Positions 9,377 through 17,008 of a stretch of DNA of 64,000 nt are shown piece by piece. This DNA comes from BACL11 sp945865535 (lineage in GTDB: Bacteria; Bacteroidota; Bacteroidia; Flavobacteriales; BACL11), in contig CANNBA010000005.1 in assembly GCA_947502765.1 (NCBI GenBank), forward strand, positions 47,542-111,541, written 5' to 3'. The notes under the pieces are model-generated. The model searched no databases and was not told where the DNA came from. It saw only the letters and a list, made by a program, of their open reading frames with translations. Numbering within the stretch: position 1 is the stretch's first letter; the number at the start of each line of letters is the position of its first letter. Made by a program: the position numbers and the translations under genes.

Positions 9377-10900
9377 ATGTCACAAGTAAGAGTAAGATTT
9401 GCCCCAAGCCCTACAGGACCACTACATATAGGCGGAGTGAGAACGGCACTTTACAACTATCTTTTTGCTAGAAATAAAGGAGGAAAAATGATTTTACGGA
9501 TTGAAGATACCGATCAAGCCAGATTTGTAGAAGGGGCAGAAGAGTACTTAATTAAATCTCTTAAATGGTGCGGTATTGAATTGGATGAATCGGTGGTTGA
9601 TGGAGGAGATTACGGACCTTATAAGCAATCAGAAAGAAAAGCAATATACCAGCCTTATGCAGAGCAATTAGTAAAAGATGGATTTGCCTATTATGCTTTT
9701 GATACAACTGAAGAGCTCACTGCTATGCGAGAGAGAATGCAAGCGGCAGGCATTCCTTCACCACAATACAATGCTATTACTCGTACTACAATGCAAAATT
9801 CTTTAGCTCTTTCAGAAGATGAAGTTAATAAAAGAATGGAGTCGGGAGATCCTTATGTTATTCGTATAAAAGTGCCGAGAAATGAAGATGTAAAACTAAA
9901 TGATATTATTAGAGGCTGGGTAGTAGTAAATACTAATAATATGGACGATAAAGTTCTGTTTAAATCGGACGGAATGCCAACTTATCATTTGGCAAATGTG
10001 GTAGATGATTATTTAATGAAAATTTCTCATGTTATTAGAGGAGAGGAGTGGCTGCCTTCTGCACCAACACATGTTTTATTGTATAAATATTTAGGTTGGG
10101 AAGAAAAAATGCCCGAATTTGCTCATTTGCCATTAATTCTAAAGCCAGATGGAAACGGAAAATTGAGTAAGCGAGATGGAGATAGATTAGGATTTCCAGT
10201 TTTCCCAATTGAGTGGAAAAATCCTGAAACAGGAGATATTAGTGATGGATACAAAGAAAGTGGATATGTTCCTGGAGCATTTATCAATATGTTAGCTTTT
10301 TTAGGATGGAATCCAGGCACTACTCAAGAAATTTTTTCTATGCAAGAATTGATAGACGCTTTCTCTTTGGAAAGAGTAGGAAAATCAGGAGCAAAGTTCG
10401 ATTTTGACAAAACAAAATGGTTCAATCAGCAATACTTACGAGTAAAATCTAAAGAAGAGTTAGCACAAGAGCTGCAGCTTATCCTTAAAGAAAATGGGGT
10501 AGCTGCAGAAGATAATTTTGTGGCGACTGTTTGCGAACAATTAAAAGAAAGGGCGACTTTTGTAAAAGATATGTGGGAAGAAGGAAAATATTATTTTTCT
10601 GCACCAACTACTTATGATGAAAAAACAATCCAAGCTAAATGGCAAGAAGATACATCAAAACATCTGGCAGAATTAAAAAGTAGGCTAGAGGATGTTTCTG
10701 ATTTTACATCTGAAAATATTGAAAAAGCATTTAAATTATATTTAGAAGAAAATGAATTAGAAATGAGTAAATTGCTTCCGGCATTTAGACTTTCATTAAC
10801 AGGACTTGGAATGGGGCCATCATTATTTAATATTGCAGCACTTATTGGAAAAGAAGAAACAATTTCAAGAATTGCAACTGCCCTTAATACAATAAAATAA
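9377..10900 (+). CDS. gltX: Glutamate-tRNA ligase
   Basis: This 507-residue class I aminoacyl-tRNA synthetase charges tRNA-Glu. The HIGH signature is HIGG at residues 17-20 within FAPSPTGPLHIGGVRTALYN. The KMSKS-type loop is KLSKRDGDRLG starting at about residue 262. The catalytic fold and the C-terminal helical anticodon-binding domain are both full length. It has a slightly extended insertion around FPIEWKNPETGDISDGYKES, as I recall from Bacteroidota GltX. The stop overlaps the start of folB (TAATG). It is divergent from the DUF4175 gene across 82 bases. Confidence 0.97.
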   Translation: MSQVRVRFAPSPTGPLHIGGVRTALYNYLFARNKGGKMILRIEDTDQARFVEGAEEYLIKSLKWCGIELDESVVDGGDYGPYKQSERKAIYQPYAEQLVKDGFAYYAFDTTEELTAMRERMQAAGIPSPQYNAITRTTMQNSLALSEDEVNKRMESGDPYVIRIKVPRNEDVKLNDIIRGWVVVNTNNMDDKVLFKSDGMPTYHLANVVDDYLMKISHVIRGEEWLPSAPTHVLLYKYLGWEEKMPEFAHLPLILKPDGNGKLSKRDGDRLGFPVFPIEWKNPETGDISDGYKESGYVPGAFINMLAFLGWNPGTTQEIFSMQELIDAFSLERVGKSGAKFDFDKTKWFNQQYLRVKSKEELAQELQLILKENGVAAEDNFVATVCEQLKERATFVKDMWEEGKYYFSAPTTYDEKTIQAKWQEDTSKHLAELKSRLEDVSDFTSENIEKAFKLYLEENELEMSKLLPAFRLSLTGLGMGPSLFNIAALIGKEETISRIATALNTIK

Positions 10901-11253
10901 TGGGATTAATTACTGTAGAGGGAATTAGAGTTTTTGCATACCATGGACATTTGCCAGAAGAGGCTATTTTGGGAGGACATTTTATTGTTAATGTTTGGGT
11001 TACTGCCGATACATCTGAAGTAGAAAAAACAGATGATTTAAATGATACGGTTGACTATGTAAAGATTATAGAAATTGTAAAACAAAAAATGGCAATTAGA
11101 GCAAATATGATTGAAGTTACTGCAAAAAGAATTGTAGATGCTATTTTACCTTTACACAAAGTGCAAAAAGTAAAAGTAGAGGTGGAGAAAATTCAACCGC
11201 CAATTGATGCCACTTTCGATAAAATTTCTGTAACTACCAAAGGAGAAAATTAA
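10900..11253 (+). CDS. folB: Dihydroneopterin aldolase
   Basis: The 117-residue protein has the T-fold of FolB, which converts 7,8-dihydroneopterin to 6-hydroxymethyl-dihydropterin in folate synthesis. Visible signatures are the opening ITVEGIRVFAYHGHLPEE, the central DLNDTVDYVKIIEIVK and the late VEKIQPPIDATFDKISV. The length is usual. It is coupled to gltX by a one-base stop/start overlap. Its 3' end overlaps the convergent glyS by 4 bases. Confidence 0.94.
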   Translation: MGLITVEGIRVFAYHGHLPEEAILGGHFIVNVWVTADTSEVEKTDDLNDTVDYVKIIEIVKQKMAIRANMIEVTAKRIVDAILPLHKVQKVKVEVEKIQPPIDATFDKISVTTKGEN

Positions 11254-12785
11254 GCCAAATATTTTCCAATATTCACTTTTTCTGCAATAATTGTATGTAG
11301 TTTTTCAACTGAAACTCTTTCTTGCGTCATAGTATCTCTATCCCTTAAAGTAATGGTATTATCTTCTAAAGTTTGATGATCAACCGTAATACAGAAAGGG
11401 GTTCCAATGGCATCATGCCTTCTATACCTTTTGCCGATAGAATCCTTTTCTTCATATTGGCAATTGAAATCTATTAGAAGTAACTTCATTATTTCTCTTG
11501 CTTTTTCTGGCATGCCGTCTTTTTTAGTTAAAGGCATTATTGCTGCTTTTAAGGGGGATAATATTGCAGGTATTTTAAGGACCACTCTACTTTCCCCATT
11601 TTCTAAGACTTCTTCATTAAAAGAGTTACTTAAAACAGCAAGAAACATTCTGTCCAAACCAATAGAAGTTTCTACTACATAGGGGACATAACTTTCTTCA
11701 ATTTCTGGGTCAAAATATTGTAATTTTTTACCAGAATATTCTTGATGTGCTTTCAAATCAAAATCAGTCCGGGAATGAATCCCTTCCAATTCTTTAAATC
11801 CAAATGGAAACTTAAACTCAATGTCGGCAGCAGCATTGGCATAATGGGCTAAATTTTCATGGTCGTGGAAACGGTAGTTTTCCTCTCCCATACCCAGTGA
11901 GTTGTGCCATTTCATTCGGAATTCTTTCCAGTAATTGTACCATTTCATTTCTTCTCCAGGGCGAACAAAAAATTGCATTTCCATTTGTTCAAATTCTCTC
12001 ATTCTGAAAATAAACTGACGTGCAACAATTTCATTTCTAAATGCTTTGCCAATTTGAGCAATTCCAAAAGGAATCTTCATTCGGGCACTTTTCTGCACAT
12101 TAAGGAAGTTTACAAAAATTCCTTGTGCTGTTTCAGGTCTTAAATACAAATCAGAAGCGGCATCAGCAGTTGCCCCTATTTGTGTTTTAAACATCAGATT
12201 AAACTGACGAACATCCGTCCAATTATTAGTTCCTGAAACAGGGCATTTTATATCTAATTCTTCAATGAGAACTTTTACTTGTTCTAAATTTCCACTAGCA
12301 AGAGCAGTATTCATTCTTTGATTGATCTCATCAATTTGCTTTTGCCTCTCTAGAACTCTAGCATTTGTGGTAACAAATTCCTTTCTGTTAAATGCAGGTC
12401 CAAAACGCTCAGCTGCTTTTTCGCAATCTTTCTCAATTTTCTCTTCAATTTTTGCAATATGATCTTCAATTAAAACATCTGCTCGGTATCTTTTTTTGGA
12501 ATCTTTATTGTCAACTAAAGGATCGTTAAAAGCATCTACATGTCCGGAAGCCTTCCAAGTAGTAGGATGCATAAAAATAGCAGCATCTAATCCCACAATA
12601 TTTTCGTGCATATTTACCATGGACTTCCACCAATAGTTTTTGATATTATTTTTTAATTCAACCCCATTAGGGCCATAATCGTAAGCAGCTGCTAACCCAT
12701 CATAAATCTCGGAGGATTGAAATACATAACCATATTCTTTACAGTGCGCAACTACTTTTTTAAAGATTTCCTCATAATTAGCCAT
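11250..12785 (-). CDS. glyS: Glycine-tRNA ligase (single-chain dimeric type)
   Basis: This 511-residue class II synthetase is of the eukaryote/archaea-like alpha2 type, not the bacterial GlyQ/GlyS heterotetramer. The motif 2 region RPETAQGIFVNFLN, the IAQIGKAFRNEI and REFEQMEMQFFVRPGEE segments and the C-terminal anticodon-binding domain are all present. The start ATG (complement of 12783-12785) lies 4 bases after a TATTTTTG promoter box, suggesting a leaderless mRNA. It is divergent from the DUF3109 gene across only 35 bases and convergent with folB with a 4-base overlap. Confidence 0.97.
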   Translation of the reverse strand: MANYEEIFKKVVAHCKEYGYVFQSSEIYDGLAAAYDYGPNGVELKNNIKNYWWKSMVNMHENIVGLDAAIFMHPTTWKASGHVDAFNDPLVDNKDSKKRYRADVLIEDHIAKIEEKIEKDCEKAAERFGPAFNRKEFVTTNARVLERQKQIDEINQRMNTALASGNLEQVKVLIEELDIKCPVSGTNNWTDVRQFNLMFKTQIGATADAASDLYLRPETAQGIFVNFLNVQKSARMKIPFGIAQIGKAFRNEIVARQFIFRMREFEQMEMQFFVRPGEEMKWYNYWKEFRMKWHNSLGMGEENYRFHDHENLAHYANAAADIEFKFPFGFKELEGIHSRTDFDLKAHQEYSGKKLQYFDPEIEESYVPYVVETSIGLDRMFLAVLSNSFNEEVLENGESRVVLKIPAILSPLKAAIMPLTKKDGMPEKAREIMKLLLIDFNCQYEEKDSIGKRYRRHDAIGTPFCITVDHQTLEDNTITLRDRDTMTQERVSVEKLHTIIAEKVNIGKYLA

Positions 12786-12789
12786 AGGG

Positions 12790-12816
12790 CAAAAATAGTA
12801 ATTTATTGTAGTTTTG
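12790..12816. promoter_or_regulatory. Back-to-back -7 boxes for glyS (minus) and the DUF3109 gene (plus)
   Basis: The minus strand carries TATTTTTG (complement of 12790-12797), ending 4 bases before the glyS ATG. The plus strand carries TAGTTTTG at 12809-12816, ending 4 bases before the ATG at 12821. Both fit the Bacteroidota TAnnTTTG element. The whole intergenic space is 35 bases, so each -33 region must fall in or near the opposing gene. Confidence 0.55.
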
Positions 12817-12820
12817 CTTT

Positions 12821-13384
12821 ATGATTCAAGTACAGGATAAAATTATTTCTTCAGACATTTTTGAAAAACAGTTTGTATGCGATTTAAATGCATGCAAAGG
12901 AGCTTGTTGTGTAGAGGGCGATTCTGGAGCTCCACTACTTAAAGAGGAAAAAAATATATTGGAGGATATTTACCATAAGGTAAAACCCTATATGAGAAAA
13001 GAAGGAATAACCGCAATAGAAAACCAGGGCGTTGGAGTCTATGATTCTGATGGTGATTTAACCACTCCCCTTGTAAATAATGGTGAATGTGCTTTTGTAA
13101 CTTATGAAAATGGAATTTCAAAATGTACCATTGAAAAAGCCTATTTAGATGGAAAAATTGATTTTAGAAAACCTATTTCTTGTCATTTATTTCCTATAAG
13201 AATAAAAGAATATCGCGATTTTGATGCCCTTAACTATGAAGAAATAAAAATTTGCAAATCAGCATGTGAATGTGGGGAAAAATTAAAAGTTCCTGTTTAT
13301 GCCTTTTTAAAAGCACCACTTATCCGTAAATATGGAGAAGTTTGGTATAAAGAATTGTTAGAGGCTGCTAAATTGTTAGGCTAG
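12821..13384 (+). CDS. DUF3109 family cysteine-rich protein
   Basis: The 187-residue protein has an N-terminal Cys cluster (VCDLNACKGACCVEGDSGAP), followed by C-x-F, CTIEKAY, SCHLFPIRI and a late CKSACECG. About ten Cys with conserved spacing suggest bound zinc or an Fe-S cluster, resembling YkgJ-type zinc/iron-chelating proteins. I recognise this as DUF3109, widespread in Bacteroidota, of unknown biochemical role. There is no signal peptide, so it is probably cytoplasmic. The 3' end overlaps the convergent DUF3817 gene by 9 bases. Confidence 0.82.
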   Translation: MIQVQDKIISSDIFEKQFVCDLNACKGACCVEGDSGAPLLKEEKNILEDIYHKVKPYMRKEGITAIENQGVGVYDSDGDLTTPLVNNGECAFVTYENGISKCTIEKAYLDGKIDFRKPISCHLFPIRIKEYRDFDALNYEEIKICKSACECGEKLKVPVYAFLKAPLIRKYGEVWYKELLEAAKLLG

Positions 13385-13657
13385 GGGTTTTAAATATTTC
13401 CAATCTACATAAAAAGTTCCAAAGGGAAGGATAGAAGCGAGTAGTACAATTCCAAAATCTTTTACCCCCCATTTTTTATCCTCTTTTATCAAATAAGCTA
13501 AAAAAATATAGGCTACAAAAAGCAAGCCATGTGGCATACCTAGTAATTTTACATATTGCTCATCTCCACCCCAATATTTTAAAGGAACAGCAATAAAAAG
13601 AAGGAGTATGTAAGATACTCCCTCTAATAATGCAATGATTCTAAATAAATTTTGCAT
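13376..13657 (-). CDS. DUF3817 family small integral membrane protein
   Basis: The 93-residue protein has three predicted membrane helices, at about residues 6-26, 40-60 and 68-84. Conserved features include LLEGVSYILLLFIAVPLKY, a GMPHGLLFVAY turn and a LPFGTFYVDWKYL end, matching DUF3817 (YdzA-like). No function is established. It starts 2 bases after the stop of the acyl-CoA dehydrogenase gene on the same strand, so the two are probably co-transcribed. Confidence 0.8.
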   Translation of the reverse strand: MQNLFRIIALLEGVSYILLLFIAVPLKYWGGDEQYVKLLGMPHGLLFVAYIFLAYLIKEDKKWGVKDFGIVLLASILPFGTFYVDWKYLKPLA

Positions 13658-13659
13658 TT

Positions 13660-14838
13660 CTATTGAAATGCATTTTCTCCAGTAATATCCAATCCTGTAA
13701 TTAGTAAGTGAATATCATGAGTCCCTTCATAAGTAATTACAGATTCTAAGTTCATCATATGTCTCATAATAGAATATTCTCCTGTAATTCCCATTGCTCC
13801 TAAAACTTGCCTTGCTTCACGAGCAATTTTTAAGGCCATATCTACATTATTTCGCTTGCACATAGAAATTTGGGCAGTAGTCGCTCTCCCTTCATTTCTG
13901 AGGACACCTAATCTCCAAGTTAAAAATTGAGCTTTTGTAATTTCCGTAATCATTTCTGCCAATTTTTTCTGTTGTAATTGGAAGGCAGCAATTGGTTTGC
14001 CAAATTGAATTCTTTCTTTGGCATATCTCAAGGCAGTATCATAACAGTCCATAGCAGTGCCTATTGTCCCCCACGCAATGCCGTATCTGGCAGAGTCCAA
14101 ACAACCAAGCGGAGCTCCCAAGCCATCTTTATTAGGCAAGATATTTTCTTTAGGAATTTTCACATTATCAAAAACCAATTCTCCAGTTGCTGAAGCTCTT
14201 AAACTCCATTTGTTATGGGTTTCTGGAGTAGAAAACCCCTCCATTCCTCTTTCTACAATTACACCTTTGATTCTACCTTCTTCATTTTTTGCCCAAACTA
14301 CAGCAATATCAGCAAATGGAGAATTTGAGATCCACATTTTAGCTCCATTTAAAAGATAATAATCTCCCATATCTTTAATATTAGTAGTCATCCCACCAGG
14401 ATTTGATCCGTGATCTGGTTCAGTGAGCCCAAAACAACCCATAAATTCTCCAGTAGCTAATTTTGGTAAAAATCTCAATTTTTGCTCTTCATTTCCATAT
14501 TTCCAAATCGGGTACATTACAAGTGATGTCTGAACAGATGCGGTTGATCTAACCCCGCTATCTCCTCTCTCCAATTCTTGCATTATAAGTCCATACGAAA
14601 TTTGGTCTAGTCCAGAACCTCCATATTTTGCAGGAATGTATGGCCCAAAAGCCCCAATTTCACCCAATCCTTTTATAATTTGTTTTGGAAATTCTGCTTT
14701 TTGACAAGCATCTTCTATTATTGGAGAAACCTCTCTTTTCACCCACTCTCTGGCAGCATCCCTAATCAATTTATGTTCCTCAGTTAGAAGTTCGTCCATC
14801 AGGAAATAATCGGGGGCTTGGTATAAATCTTGCAGCAT
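13660..14838 (-). CDS. Acyl-CoA dehydrogenase, glutaryl-CoA dehydrogenase type
   Basis: This 392-residue flavoprotein has the acyl-CoA dehydrogenase fold. The signature CFGLTEPDHGSNPGGM and the C-terminal TYEGTHDIHLLITG, with the catalytic Glu at about residue 371, are much closer to glutaryl-CoA dehydrogenases than to short- or medium-chain enzymes. The expected reaction is oxidative decarboxylation of glutaryl-CoA to crotonyl-CoA, the endpoint of lysine breakdown and of the 2-oxoadipate branch of tryptophan breakdown. This fits the kynurenine operon at 38-48 kb, although the genes are not linked. A TACTTTTG box (complement of 14861-14868) lies upstream. The substrate is inferred from family resemblance. 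Confidence 0.85.
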   Translation of the reverse strand: MLQDLYQAPDYFLMDELLTEEHKLIRDAAREWVKREVSPIIEDACQKAEFPKQIIKGLGEIGAFGPYIPAKYGGSGLDQISYGLIMQELERGDSGVRSTASVQTSLVMYPIWKYGNEEQKLRFLPKLATGEFMGCFGLTEPDHGSNPGGMTTNIKDMGDYYLLNGAKMWISNSPFADIAVVWAKNEEGRIKGVIVERGMEGFSTPETHNKWSLRASATGELVFDNVKIPKENILPNKDGLGAPLGCLDSARYGIAWGTIGTAMDCYDTALRYAKERIQFGKPIAAFQLQQKKLAEMITEITKAQFLTWRLGVLRNEGRATTAQISMCKRNNVDMALKIAREARQVLGAMGITGEYSIMRHMMNLESVITYEGTHDIHLLITGLDITGENAFQ

Positions 14839-14925
14839 AATATTCTTAATTTTTTTTTGACAAAAGTAATTTTTTTAAACGAAAAATGATATCCTAAACT
14901 ATATCTTTGTGACAATAAAAAAGAA

Positions 14926-15567
14926 ATGCTAGCATTAACCAATATAAGCTATAATCAAGATGCATTTTTTATTTTAGTACTCTTGTCATTTTTGCTCATT
15001 GCCCTAATAAAGGGGATGTACTGGAAACATGCAAAATTGTTTTTTATGGGCGTATTTGCTCAAAGATATGCCAATCAATACTTAAGAGAAGAAAATGCAT
15101 TTACAGAAAGGGTCAATTTTCTCACATTTTTATTAATGGCCATAAATTTCACATTGATAATTACAAAATTTCAAGCAGTAATTGATTTGTGGAAAATCGT
15201 TTCAGTATTTTTTTTAGTCTTGCTATTTTTTTTGCTTAAGCTAATTCTTATCAAGCTTTTGGGATTCTTTTTTAAAGTCAAGGATCTGGCCAAGTTAGCT
15301 ATATTTTTTTCTTTGCTATTTGATAAAACCCTTGGCTTTGTATTGTTCCCTTTAGTGGTAGTTATTTATTTTTTCAGCATTGATATATCCTCTACCATGT
15401 TAATGATTTCGTTGGGCCTTTTTATGATTCTTTTTATTTTAAAGCTATTTTGGCTTTGGAAAATAGGCACGAACTCATTCGGACTTCCTCAGGTTTATAT
15501 TTTTTTATATCTTTGCTCCATTGAAATTTTCCCTCTTCTTTTACTAGTAAAGGGGATTTTTTATTAA
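14926..15567 (+). CDS. DUF4271 family membrane protein
   Basis: The 213-residue, very hydrophobic protein has about six membrane helices, rich in F, L and I with little polar sequence. It matches DUF4271, a Bacteroidota family of unknown function typically encoded just before uroporphyrinogen-III synthase, as here (14 bases before hemD). TATCTTTG at 14902-14909 is a good -7 promoter box. A role tied to haem synthesis can only be guessed from the neighbour. Confidence 0.75.
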   Translation: MLALTNISYNQDAFFILVLLSFLLIALIKGMYWKHAKLFFMGVFAQRYANQYLREENAFTERVNFLTFLLMAINFTLIITKFQAVIDLWKIVSVFFLVLLFFLLKLILIKLLGFFFKVKDLAKLAIFFSLLFDKTLGFVLFPLVVVIYFFSIDISSTMLMISLGLFMILFILKLFWLWKIGTNSFGLPQVYIFLYLCSIEIFPLLLLVKGIFY

Positions 15568-15581
15568 AATAGGACAAAGAA

Positions 15582-16346
15582 ATGGCTGAACAAAATAAGA
15601 AAGTTAAGACAATTTTAATTGCACAACCCCAGCCAGAAGGAAAATCACCTTATGCAGCCTTGGAAAAAAAGCATAATGTAAAAATTGATTTCAGGCCATT
15701 TATGCATCTAGAAGAAATTACCGCAATGGAGTTTAAAGAGCAGAGAATTTCTATTTTAAATCATGATGCTGTGATTTTTACTTCAAAAAAAGCAATGGAT
15801 CATTATTTTGGCATGATAGAAAAATTAAGGTTGAGAGTGCCTGATTTTACCAAATACTTTTGTGTTTCAGAGGCAATTGAACATTACTTGCAAAATTTCA
15901 TTAATTATCGAAAACGCAAAGTTTTTACTGGAGAACAAACTTTAGCAAGTTTAATTCCTATCATGCAAAAACACAACGATTCTAAATTCCTTTTTCCTTG
16001 TTCTGATTTACTTAAAAATAAAGAAAATGCAGTATTAGATGAAAGCGGCTTAGAATATACTAAAGCTCAAATGTATAAAATTGCTTGTTCTGACTTATCT
16101 GATTTATCGGATGTAAAATATGATGTTTTGGTATTCTTCAGTCCAACAGGAATCAAATCATTGTTAGAGAATTTCCCTGAATTTAAGCAAGATGAAACAA
16201 GGTTAGCGGTATTTGGAGCAACAACTATAAAATCAGTGGAAGATAGTGGTTTGAGAGTTGATATTTCAGCCCCAAATAAAAAAGCGCCCTCTATGTTAAT
16301 GGCATTGGATCAATATATAAAAGAAGCGAATAAAAGAAAAAGATAA
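15582..16346 (+). CDS. hemD: Uroporphyrinogen-III synthase
   Basis: The 254-residue protein resembles Bacteroidota HemD, which cyclises hydroxymethylbilane to uroporphyrinogen III. Sequence conservation in this family is low. The supporting features are the two-domain length, DAVIFTSKKAMDHYF in the first domain, and in the second the YDVLVFFSPTGIKSLLENFPEF block followed by LAVFGATTIKSVEDSGLRVDISAP. The DUF4271 gene upstream supports the call. No other haem genes are in the window. Confidence 0.85.
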   Translation: MAEQNKKVKTILIAQPQPEGKSPYAALEKKHNVKIDFRPFMHLEEITAMEFKEQRISILNHDAVIFTSKKAMDHYFGMIEKLRLRVPDFTKYFCVSEAIEHYLQNFINYRKRKVFTGEQTLASLIPIMQKHNDSKFLFPCSDLLKNKENAVLDESGLEYTKAQMYKIACSDLSDLSDVKYDVLVFFSPTGIKSLLENFPEFKQDETRLAVFGATTIKSVEDSGLRVDISAPNKKAPSMLMALDQYIKEANKRKR

Positions 16347-16406
16347 ATTCCGTTGCAAATCAATTTTTAAAAAGAGGTTTTAGGATCTTTTTTATATTTT
16401 TAAAAA

Positions 16407-16781
16407 ATGTTTAAATTCCCTAAAAAACAAAAATTGTGTGGTGAAAAAGTGATTGAAAGATTGTTTGCCAATGGTAAATCTATTTCAGAAAAACCATTTA
16501 GAGCTATCTGGAATTTTGAAAAAAATAACGACCAAGTTTGTGTAAAGTCGTTAATTGTTGTTTCCAAAAAAAGATTAAAACTAGCAGTAGACAGAAATGT
16601 TGTAAAAAGAAGAATTAAAGAAGCATATCGTCTTCAAAAAAAGCAGTTAGAATGCTTTTTAGAAGGCACTAATCAGCAATTAAATTTAGCAATAATTTAT
16701 CAGCAAGAAGAAATTTTGGATTACAAGACTTTAGAAGAAAAAATAAATTTACTTTTAAGCCGTTTAATTAAGGAGCTATGA
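16407..16781 (+). CDS. rnpA: Ribonuclease P protein component
   Basis: The 124-residue basic protein is the protein subunit of RNase P, which trims tRNA 5' leaders. The RNR signature appears as RNVVKRRIKEAYRL, preceded by SLIVVSKKRLKLAVD. The opening FKFPKKQKLCGEKVIERLF is typical. Its stop overlaps the yidD start by 4 bases, which is the classic rnpA-yidD pairing. Unlike in many bacteria, rpmH and oriC are not seen next to it. Confidence 0.95.
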   Translation: MFKFPKKQKLCGEKVIERLFANGKSISEKPFRAIWNFEKNNDQVCVKSLIVVSKKRLKLAVDRNVVKRRIKEAYRLQKKQLECFLEGTNQQLNLAIIYQQEEILDYKTLEEKINLLLSRLIKEL

Positions 16782-16999
16782 AAGTAATCTTTTCTTTTAT
16801 TTTCCGAGCCATAATAATTGTTTATCAAAAAGCGTTTTCACAATTATTACCAGCTAGATGCAGATACACTCCTACTTGTTCCCAATACGGTTTAGAGGCA
16901 ATAACAAAATATGGGCCATGGAAAGGAGGAAAATTAACAATAAAAAGAATTTGTAGTTGTCACCCCTGGGGTGGTCATGGGTATGATCCTCTGCAATAA
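16778..16999 (+). CDS. yidD: Membrane protein insertion efficiency factor YidD
   Basis: The 73-residue protein carries the whole YidD signature: an amphipathic N-terminus, then YQKAFSQLLPARCRYTPTCS, YGLEAITKYGPWKGG and the C-terminal CSCHPWGGHGYDPL with conserved Cys residues. YidD assists YidC-dependent insertion of inner-membrane proteins. It overlaps rnpA and lies 9 bases before the processing protease gene. Confidence 0.95.
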   Translation: MKVIFSFIFRAIIIVYQKAFSQLLPARCRYTPTCSQYGLEAITKYGPWKGGKLTIKRICSCHPWGGHGYDPLQ

Positions 17000-17008
17000 A
17001 TAAAAAAT

